A stretch of 64,000 nt of DNA, from NCBI GenBank assembly GCA_963807425.1, contig CAWEBZ010000006.1, positions 280,791 through 344,790 on the forward strand. The letters are read 5' to 3'. This document shows, piece by piece, positions 1-10,313 of this stretch (the first letter of the stretch is position 1; the number at the start of each line of letters is the position of its first letter). A program made the position numbers and the translations under genes. This DNA is from VRUE01 sp963807425. Lineage in GTDB: Bacteria; Actinomycetota; Thermoleophilia; Solirubrobacterales; 70-9. Under the pieces are notes generated by a model that made no database searches, had not been told where the DNA came from, and was given only the letters and a program-made list of their open reading frames with translations.

Positions 1-214
1 GGTGGATCAGCAGCGCCAGGTCGCCGAACTCGACCACCGGCATCTTGCCGACCCGCCGCACGCCGCTCAGCGTGCGCCCCGCCAGCTCTTCGAGCGGCGG
101 CTCGAAGGTCTTCATCACGTTCATGCCGGGCGCAACGGCTGATTCGACCGAAGCCCCGGACAGTGCCGTGCTCAATCGCCGCGCTGCGATCTCGACCTCT
201 GGCAACTCGGGCAT
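1..214 (-). CDS. Fpg/Nei-family DNA glycosylase, N-terminal part (runs off the window)
   Basis: The reverse strand from position 214 begins MPELPEVE, the hallmark start of formamidopyrimidine-DNA glycosylase / endonuclease VIII. In this family Pro2 is the Schiff-base nucleophile and Glu3 a catalytic acid, and both are present. A Lys falls at residue 57 (context RRVGKMP), the position of the conserved beta-hairpin Lys57 of Fpg. About 71 residues are visible and the rest lies left of the window, so Fpg (8-oxoG) cannot be separated from Nei. Role: base-excision repair of oxidised bases. It is divergent from nadA, with 83 bp between the start codons. Confidence 0.9.
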   Translation of the reverse strand, partial: MPELPEVEIAARRLSTALSGASVESAVAPGMNVMKTFEPPLEELAGRTLSGVRRVGKMPVVEFGDLALLIH

Positions 215-297
215 GTCGAGAGAGTAGACTTGGGCTCAGTTCATTCGACTGGTTTCGGGTTTTGCCCTGCCAGCGAACATCGGAAACGGAAGGCTCC

Positions 298-1329
298 ATG
301 CAGGAGTTGCCCACGATCCAACCCACGATGGCACCCGACCTCGCGCCGGAGGAGATCCGTGCCTTGAGCGCTGAGGTGCGTGAGCTCGCCGCCGAGCGCA
401 ACGCGGTAATCCTCGCCCACAACTACCAGCTGCCCGAGATCCAGGACGTCGCCGACCACATGGGCGACTCGCTCGGCCTCTCGCGGCGGGCGGCGGAGAC
501 CGACGCGGACGCGATCGCCTTCTGCGGGGTCCACTTCATGGCTGAGACGGCCTCGATCCTCTCGCCGCGGAAGACCGTCCTGATCCCCGACCTCGACGCC
601 GGTTGCTCGCTCGCCGACTCGATCGACGCCGACCAGCTGCGGGCCTGGAAGGCGGAGCACCCAGGTGCGCTCGTCGTCATGTACGTCAACACCTCGGCCG
701 AGGTCAAGGCGGAGACCGACTACTGCTGCACCTCCTCCAACGCGGTCAAGGTCGTTGAGCAGATCTGGGCCGAGCACGGCCCGGACACCGAGATCCTCTT
801 CGGCCCCGACATGTGGCTGGGTGCCTTCGTCGAGCGCGAGACCGGCCTGGTCGACGACCCCGAGCGGCGCGCCCGCTTCCACGTCTGGGACGGCGAGTGC
901 CACGTCCATGCAGGGATCAGACCGGACGACATCGCCCAGACCCGGGCCGAGAACCCCGGGGCGGAGTTCCTGATCCACCCCGAGTGCGGCTGCTCGACGC
1001 AGGCGATGGAGTACGTGGCCTCCGGCGACATCGACGCCGGCGGCGTCCACATGCTCTCGACCTCGGGGATGCTGCAGCACGTCGAAGCGAACCCGGACGG
1101 CAGCTTCGTCGTCGCCACTGAGAACGGGATGCTCTACCCCTTGCAGCAGGCCGCTCCCCGGGCCAACCTGATCGAGGCCAACCGGATGGCCTTCTGCAAG
1201 TACATGAAGATGATCACGCTGCCGAAGCTGCGCGACAGCCTGCGCGAGATGCGCTTCGAGGTCAGCGTTCCGGCCGAGATCGCCGAGCGGGCGCGGGTCC
1301 CGATCGAGCGAATGGTCGCGATCGGTTAG
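298..1329 (+). CDS. nadA: Quinolinate synthase A
   Basis: This is NadA, which condenses iminoaspartate with dihydroxyacetone phosphate to quinolinate in de novo NAD synthesis. The 343-residue length fits the family. The three expected [4Fe-4S] cysteine regions are visible: AFCGVHF (about residue 76), TDYCCTSSN (about 143) and HPECGCSTQ (about 229). The reading frame extends upstream to 163, but that part lies over the divergent glycosylase gene. ATG 298, with a GGAAG a few bases ahead, is the sensible start; ATG 328 is a second option. No nadB or nadC is adjacent. Transketolase follows after 20 bp. Confidence 0.95.
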   Translation: MQELPTIQPTMAPDLAPEEIRALSAEVRELAAERNAVILAHNYQLPEIQDVADHMGDSLGLSRRAAETDADAIAFCGVHFMAETASILSPRKTVLIPDLDAGCSLADSIDADQLRAWKAEHPGALVVMYVNTSAEVKAETDYCCTSSNAVKVVEQIWAEHGPDTEILFGPDMWLGAFVERETGLVDDPERRARFHVWDGECHVHAGIRPDDIAQTRAENPGAEFLIHPECGCSTQAMEYVASGDIDAGGVHMLSTSGMLQHVEANPDGSFVVATENGMLYPLQQAAPRANLIEANRMAFCKYMKMITLPKLRDSLREMRFEVSVPAEIAERARVPIERMVAIG

Positions 1330-1349
1330 CGCGGGATAAAGTCCCGCCG

Positions 1350-3179
1350 ATGCACGAGCTTGCTCAGCAGCTTCGAGTCGACGCGGTGCGCGCCAGCGCC
1401 GCCGCCGGCTCCGGCCATCCGACCTCCTCGATGTCGGCCGGCGACCTGATGGCGGTGCTCTTCGCGCGCCATCTCCGCTACGACTTCTCCGCTCCCGAGA
1501 ACCCGGCGAACGACCACCTCGTCTTCTCCAAGGGCCATGCCTCGCCCCTCCTATATGCGCTCTACAAGGCGGCGGGGGCGATCGATGACGAGGAGCTGCT
1601 GACTTTCCGCGAGTTCGGCTCGCGCCTGCAGGGGCACCCGACGCCGGAACTCCCCTGGGTCGACGTAGCCACCGGCTCGCTCGGTCAGGGCCTGCCGATC
1701 TCCGTCGGCATCGCCATGGCGGCCTCGCGCCTGGAGTCCTCTGACCTGCGCGTATGGGTGCTCTGCGGCGACTCCGAGCTGGCGGAGGGATCGATGTGGG
1801 AGGCCTTCGAGCACGCCGGCCATGCGCGGCTGAGCAACCTGGTCGCGATCGTCGACGTCAACAGGCTCGGCCAGCGCGGCCCGACCATGCACGGGTGGGA
1901 CACCTCTTCGCTGGCGGCGCGGGTCAAGGCTTGCGGCTGGGACGTGCAGGAGATCGACGGCCACGACCTCACCGCGATCGAGGAGGCCTATGCCCAGGCC
2001 CTGGCATCCGATCTCCCCGCGGCGATCTTCGCCCGCACGAAGAAGGGCTCCGGGGTCGCCGCCGTCGAGGACAAGGAGAACCAGCACGGCAAGCCGCTGG
2101 CCGATCCGGAGGCGGCGATCGAGGAGCTGGGCGGCATCCGCTCGCTCAGCGTCAGCGTGCAGTCGCCGCCCGAGCCCAAGCCCTTCGAGGTTCCCCGCGC
2201 CGAGGTCGAGCGGCCCACATACGAGGTCGGCGAGAAGGTCGCCACCCGCGGCGCCTACGGCGACGCCCTCGCCTGGATCGGCTCGCTGGACGAGAAAGTC
2301 GTCGCGCTCGACGCCGAGGTGGGCAACTCAACCTACGCCGAACGCTTCGCCGCCAAGCACCCCGACCGCTTCTTCGAGATGTTCATCGCCGAGCAGCAGA
2401 TGGTCGCCTCGGCGATCGGCATGCAGGCGCGGGGCTGGAAGCCGTTCGCCTCCTCCTTCGGCGCCTTCCTCAGCCGCGCCTATGACTTCGTCCGCATGGG
2501 AGCGATCTCCGCCGCCGACCTGAAGCTCTGCGGATCCCACGTCGGCGTCTCGATCGGGCCCGACGGCCCCTCGCAGATGGCGCTGGAGGACATCGCGTCG
2601 CTGCGCGCCGTGCTCGGCAGCGTCGTCCTCTACCCCTCCGACCCCAACCAGACCGTGGAGCTGCTCGACGCGATGCGCGAGCACCGGGGCATCAGCTACA
2701 TGCGCACCACGCGCGAAGCGCTGCCGGCGCTGTATGAGCCCGGCGAGGAGTTCCGCATCGGCGGCAGCCGCACCGTGCGCTCCAGCGACGACGACGCGGT
2801 GACGCTGATCGGGGCCGGCATCACCCTCCACGAATGCCTCGCAGCCGCCGAGCAGCTCGCCGCAAAGGGGGTCTCGGCGCGGGTGATCGACCTCTACTCG
2901 GTCAAGCCGGTCGATGCCGAGACGATCGTCACGGCGGCGAACGAGACCGGCGCGATCGTCACCGTCGAGGACCACTGGGCCGAGGGCGGGATCGGCGAGG
3001 TCGTCGCCACCACCCTCGCCGACGCGGGGGCAAGCCCGCGCTTCGAGCGTCTTGCCGTCACCGAGCGTCCAGGCAGCGGCCCCCCACAGGCGCTGCTGGC
3101 TGCGGCCGGGATCGATGCCGCGCACGTCGTCTCCGCGGCCGAGAGAGTCCTGGGTTCGAAGGCCCAGCACGTATCTTGA
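1350..3179 (+). CDS. tkt: Transketolase, single chain
   Basis: A 609-residue transketolase carrying both halves of the enzyme in one chain. The N-terminal thiamine-diphosphate domain (about 1-270) has GHPTSSMSAGD, the SKGHASPLLYALY stretch and GDSELAEGSMWEA. The pyrimidine-binding domain (about 300-460) has EMFIAEQQMVASAIGMQARG. A C-terminal transketolase domain follows. It is shorter than the roughly 660-residue proteobacterial enzyme but complete in domain order. It moves two-carbon ketol units in the non-oxidative pentose phosphate pathway. It follows nadA closely on the same strand. A 1-deoxyxylulose-5-phosphate synthase is less likely from the overall motif pattern. Confidence 0.93.
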   Translation: MHELAQQLRVDAVRASAAAGSGHPTSSMSAGDLMAVLFARHLRYDFSAPENPANDHLVFSKGHASPLLYALYKAAGAIDDEELLTFREFGSRLQGHPTPELPWVDVATGSLGQGLPISVGIAMAASRLESSDLRVWVLCGDSELAEGSMWEAFEHAGHARLSNLVAIVDVNRLGQRGPTMHGWDTSSLAARVKACGWDVQEIDGHDLTAIEEAYAQALASDLPAAIFARTKKGSGVAAVEDKENQHGKPLADPEAAIEELGGIRSLSVSVQSPPEPKPFEVPRAEVERPTYEVGEKVATRGAYGDALAWIGSLDEKVVALDAEVGNSTYAERFAAKHPDRFFEMFIAEQQMVASAIGMQARGWKPFASSFGAFLSRAYDFVRMGAISAADLKLCGSHVGVSIGPDGPSQMALEDIASLRAVLGSVVLYPSDPNQTVELLDAMREHRGISYMRTTREALPALYEPGEEFRIGGSRTVRSSDDDAVTLIGAGITLHECLAAAEQLAAKGVSARVIDLYSVKPVDAETIVTAANETGAIVTVEDHWAEGGIGEVVATTLADAGASPRFERLAVTERPGSGPPQALLAAAGIDAAHVVSAAERVLGSKAQHVS

Positions 3180-3255
3180 TAAGTACCTAGAGGTACCCTA
3201 AAGTGCTCGCTAGCTCGGGATGGGTCCGAGCCAGGGAGGAAGGAGAGAGGGCTAT

Positions 3256-5589
3256 TTGGGGCGCCTAGGGAAGGCATCGACATCTGCTGGAACGGTTCTT
3301 GGCCGCTTCTCGGATGATGCAGTTGCTCTGGCGGTTGCCTTCCTCTCGCTCTGGGCCCTGATCCTCTTCAGCCCTGTCGCTGCACGGGCTGCAGGTCCTC
3401 CTCTAATAGAGGCGTCCTGGGTGACCGGTGTCACCGAATCGACAGCCAACCTGCGTCTCAAGATCAACCCCAACGGCCTCTCGACCACCTACAGGTTCGA
3501 GTACGTCGCTGACGCCGTCTACCAGGTCAAAGGCTTCGCCGATGCGACCATCGTGCCGCCTGGTGGCAAATCGTTGGTGGGCGATGGCACGACGTCGGTG
3601 ATCCCGCCGGCTCAGGTCATCAACGCTCTCGACCCGGGCACCGCTTACCACTACCGCCCGGTGGCAACCAACTCCGCGGACACGGTCATCGGCCCCGAGC
3701 ACATCCTCACCACGGAGGAAGTCGGGGAAACATTCCGTTTGCCTGACAACCGCGGCTGGGAGATGGTCTCGCCCGTGGACAAGGGCGGCGACGCGATAGC
3801 CGCCCCTGGAGCCATCTTCGGCGGCGGAGCCATCCAGGCCGCCTCCGGCGCCCCGGTCGTCACCTACGGCTCCGCCACGGCGTTCGGGGCCGCCCCGGGC
3901 GCTCCACCGGCAAGCCAATACCTCTCGCGCAGAACCGCTTCCGGTTGGACCACCGAGAACATCTCGACCCCTCTTGACTCCGCCGCATACGGCGACGAGC
4001 CGGATGGAGCCCCGTATCGGCTCTTCTCCGCCGATCTCACCCGGGCCGTCCTCTTCGGGGGGCTCGCCTGCCGCGGGGGGCTCGAAGCCTGTCCCTCGCC
4101 GAACCAGCCGCTGGCGGGCAGTGGCGCTCCGCTCGGCTACATGGCCTATTACCTGCGCGACGGCGGGAGTGGATCCTTTTCCTCCCTGCTGACCGAAGCC
4201 GACGTGGAACACAGCGCGGTCTCGCCAGCGGCCCTGGAGGTGTCCTTCGTCGCCGCCAGCCCCGATCTGGCCCACCTGGTGCTCTCCAGCTGCGCGGCGT
4301 TGACGGCCACTGCCACCGAGGTCCCCGACGGCCCGGGGCACTGCGACCCCGCCGCTCCCAACCTCTACCGCCGGTCCTCGAGCGGGCTGGAAGCGTTGAA
4401 CATGCTCCCCGGGGACACGGTTGGGACTCCGGGCGCCGAGATCGCCGCGCCGAACGGGGCCATCTCGAGCGACGGCTCGCGGATCTACTGGACGCTGGGA
4501 GGAGATCTCTACCTGCGCGAAGGCACGCAGACTCACCTGGTCGAAGCACTGGGTGGCGAAGGCTCCTTTCAGGTTGCCAGCGCAGATGGGGCCGTCGCCT
4601 ATTTCACCAAAGGCGCCCACCTCTACAGGTTCGAAGCGCCGACCCAAACCGTCTCCGACCTGACCCCCGCGGGAGGGGTGGTGGGCGTCCTTGGTGCCTC
4701 GGTCGATGGCAGCCATGTCTACTACCAGGACGCCACCGGCCTGCGGCTATGGCATGGCGGCGTGACCACGCCTGTCGCACCAGGCATCGACGCCACCCTG
4801 GCGAGCAACTATCCGCCTGCCACCGGCACGTCCCGCGTCAGTCCGGACGGAGCCCATCTGGCCTTTCTCTCACAAGCGGAACTGACCGGCTACGACAACC
4901 TCGATGCGGAGACTGGACAGCCTCGAACCGAGCTCTATCTCTACGGGTCGCCACTCGCAGGTGGGCCGCCGACACTCGTCTGCGCCTCCTGCAACCCCGC
5001 AGGGGAACGCCCCCGCGGCGATGCGACGATTCCCGGCGCCCTCGTCAACGGCAGCACTCACGGCTACCGGCCTCGCGTGCTCTCATCGAACGGCAACCGC
5101 GTCTTCTTCGACTCCGAGGACGTGCTGGCGGCAGATGACACCAACGGGCAGCCGGACGTGTACGAGTGGGAGGCGAAAGGAGTGGGCGATTGCAACCGCT
5201 CGCCGGGCTGCGTCCGCCTGATATCCAGTGGCAGGGGCGCAGACACGAGATTCCTCGACGCGAGCGCCGATGGCTCAGATGTCTTCTTCCTCACCGGCGA
5301 GTCTCTACTGCCAGGGATCGACCCCGGTTCGATCGACGTCTATGACGCCAGGGTCGGCGGCGGCTTCCCCGAAGCGCCGAAACCCATTCCCTGCATCGCT
5401 GACGCCTGCCAGGGTCTGCCTGCCCCTCCGGACGACCCCACTCCCGGGACGCTGGCTCCAAGCTCTGGCAATCCGCCTCTCCAGGTCGTCGGGCCGAAAC
5501 CACAGAAACACAAAAAGAAACGTCATCGGAAAAAGCGTCACAAAAAGCATGGAAAAATCGCAAAGGCCAGAGAGGGGTGGAAGCGGTGA
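3256..5589 (+). CDS. Secreted/anchored protein with Fn3-like and beta-propeller-like regions, basic tail
   Basis: I do not recognise a named family. The N-terminus has a hydrophobic segment (AVAFLSLWALILFSPVAARA) ending in an AxA-type signal cleavage site. Next is an Fn3-like stretch of about 100 residues with the ALDPGTAYHYRPVATN pattern, then about 550 residues rich in SPDGAHLAFLS, SSDGSRIYW and SADGSDVFFLT repeats, as in TolB/WD-type propellers. The last 30 residues are almost all Lys/Arg/His. I chose TTG 3256 because a strong purine-rich Shine-Dalgarno (GGAGGAAGGAGAG, 3236-3248) sits just upstream; ATG 3220 in the same frame has no such site. It is the first gene of a translationally coupled trio. 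Function unknown; probably envelope or extracellular. Confidence 0.75.
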   Translation: MGRLGKASTSAGTVLGRFSDDAVALAVAFLSLWALILFSPVAARAAGPPLIEASWVTGVTESTANLRLKINPNGLSTTYRFEYVADAVYQVKGFADATIVPPGGKSLVGDGTTSVIPPAQVINALDPGTAYHYRPVATNSADTVIGPEHILTTEEVGETFRLPDNRGWEMVSPVDKGGDAIAAPGAIFGGGAIQAASGAPVVTYGSATAFGAAPGAPPASQYLSRRTASGWTTENISTPLDSAAYGDEPDGAPYRLFSADLTRAVLFGGLACRGGLEACPSPNQPLAGSGAPLGYMAYYLRDGGSGSFSSLLTEADVEHSAVSPAALEVSFVAASPDLAHLVLSSCAALTATATEVPDGPGHCDPAAPNLYRRSSSGLEALNMLPGDTVGTPGAEIAAPNGAISSDGSRIYWTLGGDLYLREGTQTHLVEALGGEGSFQVASADGAVAYFTKGAHLYRFEAPTQTVSDLTPAGGVVGVLGASVDGSHVYYQDATGLRLWHGGVTTPVAPGIDATLASNYPPATGTSRVSPDGAHLAFLSQAELTGYDNLDAETGQPRTELYLYGSPLAGGPPTLVCASCNPAGERPRGDATIPGALVNGSTHGYRPRVLSSNGNRVFFDSEDVLAADDTNGQPDVYEWEAKGVGDCNRSPGCVRLISSGRGADTRFLDASADGSDVFFLTGESLLPGIDPGSIDVYDARVGGGFPEAPKPIPCIADACQGLPAPPDDPTPGTLAPSSGNPPLQVVGPKPQKHKKKRHRKKRHKKHGKIAKAREGWKR

Positions 5590-8393
5590 GGAGTCGGCTT
5601 CCGGGTGTGCTTATGGCTGTCCTCTTGGGGCCGGCGCTGCTCTTGCCCTCGACCGCACGAGCCTTCGACTTCCTGCCGGGCACGGAAGGGTTCGATGCCC
5701 ACGTCTATACCGAGGGAGGCGAGACCGCGACCCAGGCGGGCTCGCACCCGGTGGCGATGAAGTTCGACTTCAACTTCGAGCTCGAGGGCGGAGGGCCGTT
5801 CACCGCCGGAGACCTGCGCAACCTCAACATCGAGCTGCCCCCGGGCCTGCTCGAAAACCCGCTTGCGGTGCCCGTCTGCACCCAGGCCGACTTCCACTCT
5901 CCCCGCTCTTCGCCGTTCGAAGAAAGCCTCTCGGGGGAGAGCTGCCAGGATCGCAGCCAGGTTGGGATCGCCACCGTGCGCTCCTCCTTCGGCGGCGGGA
6001 CGACTCGCACCTTCGGCCTCTTCAGCCTGACGCCTCCACCGGGGGCACCCTCCCAGCTCGGCTTCAACCCCTACGGCGCCCCGATCGTCCTGATTCCGTC
6101 GATCCGCCAGGGCGACGGCGAGTACGGGATCACCCTGACGACGAAAAACGTCTCGCAGCTCGTCGACATCTCCGGTCTCTCGCTGACGATCTGGGGCTCC
6201 CCGTGGTCGATCCTCCACGACGCCCAGCGCGGCAACTGCCTCAACGAGGCGGAGCCGACCTTCGGTTGGGCCAAATGCTCGGTGGGGCGCCCCGCCCTGA
6301 GCGAAAACAGGCCGTCCGCCTACCTCACCCTGCCTACATCTTGTGTGACTCCGATCGGCTTTGCCGCGAGCGCCGACTCCTGGCAGGAGCCGAATCGGGT
6401 GACCCGAGCCGTCGGAGGCGTGCCGCTGAAAGGGTGCGAGGCGGTCCCCTTCAAACCGAAAGCGGTGGCCCAGCTCAGCGATCCTCGGGCCAGCTCGCCC
6501 TCCGGCTACCAGTTCGACATCGAAGCCGATACTTCCGGCTACACCGACGCGAAAGAGCTGGCCTCCTCACCGGTGCGAAAGGCCGTCGTCACCCTCCCCC
6601 AAGGTGTGACGATCAATCCCTCGGTCGGCTCCGGGCTCGGCGTCTGCACCCAGGCCCAGTACGCCGCCGAGACCGCGTCCTCGCCTCCCGGGGCGGGGTG
6701 TCCCAACGAATCGAAGATCGGCGACTTCTCCGTGCGCACCCCGCTCATCGCTCCGACGATCGAAGGATCGATCTTCCTCGCTGCTCCCCAGCAGAACCCC
6801 TTCGGCAGCCTGATCGCCGTCTACCTGGTCGCCAAGTCGATCGAGCGGGGTTTCCTCGTCAAGGTGGCGGGAGAGCTGAAAGCGGATCCAGATACCGGCC
6901 GGCTCACCGCGACCTTCGACAAGCTGCCACAGCTGCCCTATTTCGTCCTCCGAATACGTTTCCGCGAAGGCCAGCGCAGTCCGCTCGCCACCCCCGCCGC
7001 CTGCGGCGCCTTCTCCACCGAGGCCGACCTCACGCCCTGGCGCGATCCAACCCTGGTCAAACACGCTTCGCTGCCACTCTCGATTACCGCTGGGATGGGC
7101 GGTGGGCCCTGTCCGTCAGGTCTTGCTCCCTTCGCACCGCAGGCGAAGGGCGGCACGTTGAACTCGCAGGCAGGTGCTTACACACCCTTCTACCTGCGTC
7201 TCAGCAGGGAGAACACTGAGCAGGAGATCGTCTCCTACTCAGCCCAATTCCCTCCCGGCTTGCTCGGCAACATCGCCGGCGTCCCCTACTGCTCCGATGC
7301 GGCGATCGCGGCGGCGCAGAGCCGCTCTGGGGTGGAGGAGCGAGACAGTCCCTCCTGTCCAGCGGCGAGCCTGATCGGCCGCACCTACTCGGGCTACGGC
7401 GTCGGCTCGGTCCTCGCCTACGCTCCCGGCAACCTCTACCTCGCCGGTCCCTACCGCGGCTCCTCCTTCTCCGTGGTCGCGGTCAACTCGGCCCTGGTCG
7501 GTCCCTTCGATCTGGGGGTCGTGATCGTACGCTCGGCGGTCCGGATCGATCCCGAGACCGCCCAGGCCTCGATCGATGCCACCGGCACCGATCCGATCCC
7601 CCACATCATCGACGGCATCCCGATCCACCTGCGCGACGTTCGCGTCTACCTCGACCGCCCCCGGTTCACGCTCAATCCGACCAGCTGCGCTCGCTTCGCC
7701 CTGGCGTCGGCCCTCAACGGTGCCGGCCAGCGCTTCGCCGATCAAAGCGACGACACCCTGGCCACCGCCACCGCTCCCTTTCAGGTCTCCAACTGCTCCG
7801 CGCTCAACTTCAAGCCGAGGATCTCGTTGCGGTCGAGGGGGGGCACCAAGAGGGGTGACCATCCGTCGCTGCGGGTCGTCGTCCGGCCGAGGCCCGGCGA
7901 GGCCAACATCGCCTCCTCGCAGGTCACCCTGCCCGACGCCCTCTTCCTCGACCAGGACCACATCGACACGATCTGCACCAGGCCCCAGTTCGCTGCTCAC
8001 GATTGTCCGCCCGGATCGATCTATGGCCACGTTCGCGCCTTCACCCCGCTGCTCGAGGCACCGATGGAAGGGCCCGCCTACCTTCGCTCTTCAAGCAACA
8101 CCCTGCCCGACCTCGTCTTCGCCCTGCGCGGGCAGGGGATCGAGGTCGACGTCGCCGGCCGGATCGACTCCTTCAAAGGGGGGATACGCGGCACCTTCCC
8201 GACGATCCCGGACGCGCCGGTGACGAAGTTCGTGCTGACGCTGAAGGCGGGCCGCCGTGGCGTATTGGTCAACGCGGAAAACCTCTGCACAAAGCCGCTG
8301 TTTGCCACAGCCCGATTTGTTGGCCACAGCAACCGCGGCTGGCGCATCCACCCGCGGCTGAAGCCGAGCTGTAGGAAAGGAGCCAGACGATGA
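5586..8393 (+). CDS. Large secreted protein with repeated Cys-containing modules
   Basis: About 935 residues with a clear signal peptide (hydrophobic stretch then PSTARA before FDFLPG). The start is GTG, at 5586 or 5577; 5586 overlaps the previous stop as GTGA. I see a module used about four times: a Cys followed by T/S-x-A, then a CP-x2-S-x-IG-like element, then T/S-PL, then a G-x2-YL-x2-P-like strand. It is clearest at VCTQADF, GVCTQAQYA with GCPNESKIG, YCSDAAI with SCPAASLIG, and ICTRPQF with DCPPGSIYG. This suggests disulfide-stabilised beta domains in series. No catalytic motif is visible. The stop overlaps the next ATG (ATGA). Function unknown. Confidence 0.78.
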   Translation: MRSRLPGVLMAVLLGPALLLPSTARAFDFLPGTEGFDAHVYTEGGETATQAGSHPVAMKFDFNFELEGGGPFTAGDLRNLNIELPPGLLENPLAVPVCTQADFHSPRSSPFEESLSGESCQDRSQVGIATVRSSFGGGTTRTFGLFSLTPPPGAPSQLGFNPYGAPIVLIPSIRQGDGEYGITLTTKNVSQLVDISGLSLTIWGSPWSILHDAQRGNCLNEAEPTFGWAKCSVGRPALSENRPSAYLTLPTSCVTPIGFAASADSWQEPNRVTRAVGGVPLKGCEAVPFKPKAVAQLSDPRASSPSGYQFDIEADTSGYTDAKELASSPVRKAVVTLPQGVTINPSVGSGLGVCTQAQYAAETASSPPGAGCPNESKIGDFSVRTPLIAPTIEGSIFLAAPQQNPFGSLIAVYLVAKSIERGFLVKVAGELKADPDTGRLTATFDKLPQLPYFVLRIRFREGQRSPLATPAACGAFSTEADLTPWRDPTLVKHASLPLSITAGMGGGPCPSGLAPFAPQAKGGTLNSQAGAYTPFYLRLSRENTEQEIVSYSAQFPPGLLGNIAGVPYCSDAAIAAAQSRSGVEERDSPSCPAASLIGRTYSGYGVGSVLAYAPGNLYLAGPYRGSSFSVVAVNSALVGPFDLGVVIVRSAVRIDPETAQASIDATGTDPIPHIIDGIPIHLRDVRVYLDRPRFTLNPTSCARFALASALNGAGQRFADQSDDTLATATAPFQVSNCSALNFKPRISLRSRGGTKRGDHPSLRVVVRPRPGEANIASSQVTLPDALFLDQDHIDTICTRPQFAAHDCPPGSIYGHVRAFTPLLEAPMEGPAYLRSSSNTLPDLVFALRGQGIEVDVAGRIDSFKGGIRGTFPTIPDAPVTKFVLTLKAGRRGVLVNAENLCTKPLFATARFVGHSNRGWRIHPRLKPSCRKGARR

Positions 8394-10186
8394 GGTCCAA
8401 GGCGACCGTTGTCTTCCTGTTCACCGCCTTGCTCCTGATGCTCGTGGGGGGAGCCGCTCCTGCCCAGGCTTTCAGAGAGCTGCTCGTTCAGAAAGAAGAA
8501 GGCAGGAACACGATCGAGTGGCTGATAACCAAAGGATCGCTCCCGCCGCCGGAAGGACAGATCGAAGGCGCCTGCGGTGCCGCCGTAGATCCGAGCGGCA
8601 AGCTCTACGTCTCCGACTACTACCACCATGTGGTGGACATTTTTGCCGGCTCGGGTCACTACATCTCGCAAATCCCGATCGTCGTCCCACCTGGAGTACC
8701 ACCCGCCATCCCCCCCGAAGGGCCCTGCGGCCTCGCGGTGGACCCGAACACCGGCGCCCTCTTCGCCAACGACTGGCACGAGCGGGTGGTACGGCTGACA
8801 CCCACCGTTCAGATGTTCGACGCGGGTAAATCCACTGGCGTCGCCGTCGACGAAAGCGGCAACGTCTACGTCAACGATCGCACCTATGTCGCCGTCTACG
8901 CACCGACGGGTACGCAGATCCTTCAGGTCGGCCTTGGCAGTCTCGGCGATGCCTATGGGCTGGCCGTCGACCCGGCGGGGGAAAGGATCTACGTCCCGGA
9001 CGCGCAGGACAACACGATCAAGGTCTACGAACCCGCGATCGATCTGTTCGATCCAGTTGAGGTGATCGACGGCTCTGAGACCTCGCCGCAACGCTTCGTC
9101 TCTCTTGTCGATGCGGGAGTCACCGTCGATTCGACCAACGGCCACCTGCTGGTGGCCGACAACCTGAAACCGGGATACGAAGAACCGCAAGCCGCGATCT
9201 ACGAGTTTGATGACGAAGGCGACTTCCTCGGCAAGCTCCCGGGGGCGCCGGTCCATGGCGAACCCACCGGGCTCGCCGTCGATCCCGCCGACGGCAGGCT
9301 CTTCGTCACCACGGGCAAAACCGAAAAAGCAAATGCTTTCGCCTACGGTCCTTTTTCCACAACCCCGCTCGCCGTGGGGCCACCCGGAGAGGCACCCGAT
9401 GGGTCGCCCGAAGGCCCCGTCGTGAGCACGCGTGGGACGGCAACCAACCCGAGCCATGCGGGGGGCGCCACCGCCTCCGAGATCGTCCAGCGCCGCGGGG
9501 TGCGGGTCAGCTTCGACGGCAAGCTCACCCCACGCGCCCTGCCGCGCCGCGGAGCAGCTCCGGTCGGGATCGCGGTCGATGCCAGGATCGCCGCGACCAA
9601 CGGCGGCGATCCGCCGCAGCTGCGCCGCATCGCGATCGAGATCAACCGTCACGGCCACTTCACGCCTCGAGGCTTGTCGCTCTGTCGTCTTGGCGACATC
9701 CAGCCCTCGACCACCACCAACGCCCTCGCCGCCTGTCGCAACTCGCTAGTCGGCGAAGGCCATTTCTCCGCTAACGTCAAGCTGCCCGAGCAGTCGCCCT
9801 TCCCTTCGGAGGGCAAGGTCCTCGCCTTCAACGGTCGCCTGGGGGGGAAGCCGGCGATCCTCGCGCATATCTACGGCACTCAGCCTGCGCCGACCTCCTA
9901 CCGTCCTGTCCTTCCTGATGGGGGAGTCCAAGGGCACCTATGGCACTCGCCTCGAAGCGTCGCTACCGCAGGCAACCGGCGATTGGGGCTACGTCACCGG
10001 TCTGCGGATGACGCTGAGGCGCCGCTTCAGCTACCGCGGTAAGCGGCGCAGCTACCTGAGTGCCGGCTGCCCCGCGCCCGCCGGCTTTCCCAGCGTGGTC
10101 TTCCCCTTGGTCCGGACCACTTCGATTTCGCCGGTGGCACGACGCTGGTCTCGATCCTTAGTCGCAGCTGCAAGGCGAAGGGGTGA
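8390..10186 (+). CDS. Secreted NHL-type beta-propeller protein (two compensating frameshifts near the 3' end)
   Basis: The N-terminal signal peptide (VVFLFTALLLMLVGG, then APAQA) is followed by NHL/SMP-30-like blades of the form GxAVDPSGKLYVSD, CGLAVDPNTGALFAND, YGLAVDPAGERIYVPD and TGLAVDPADGRLFVTT over about residues 50-310. A separate C-terminal domain follows from about 360. The literal frame stops at 10042. The next frame continues sensibly from about 9915 (KGTYGTRLEA, GDWGYVTG), and the original frame resumes at about 10105 with a plausible ending (FDFAGGTTLVSIL) and TGA at 10184. So one extra base near 9905-9920 and one missing base near 10105 probably explain it. It is the third gene of the coupled operon. 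Ligand unknown. Confidence 0.72.
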
Positions 10187-10313
10187 GGGAGTCGGGTCGT
10201 ATATGAGGATCTCCTAATAATTCGCTAGGCTGTCGCTCATCTTAAATGGGCGGGGAGTTGCGCGCCGGGCAGGGCGCAGGAGTCACCCTGTACTCGCAGA
10301 AGGGACCGCGGGC

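Noticed and set aside
241..1080. Long minus-strand open frames opposite nadA, and similar ones opposite most genes
   Set aside because: In GC-rich DNA the antisense frames stay open by codon bias. They show no domain motifs and lie wholly over recognised genes.
3220..3255. ATG 3220 as the start of the first secreted protein
   Set aside because: It has no Shine-Dalgarno, and a strong one lies downstream of it, correctly spaced for TTG 3256.
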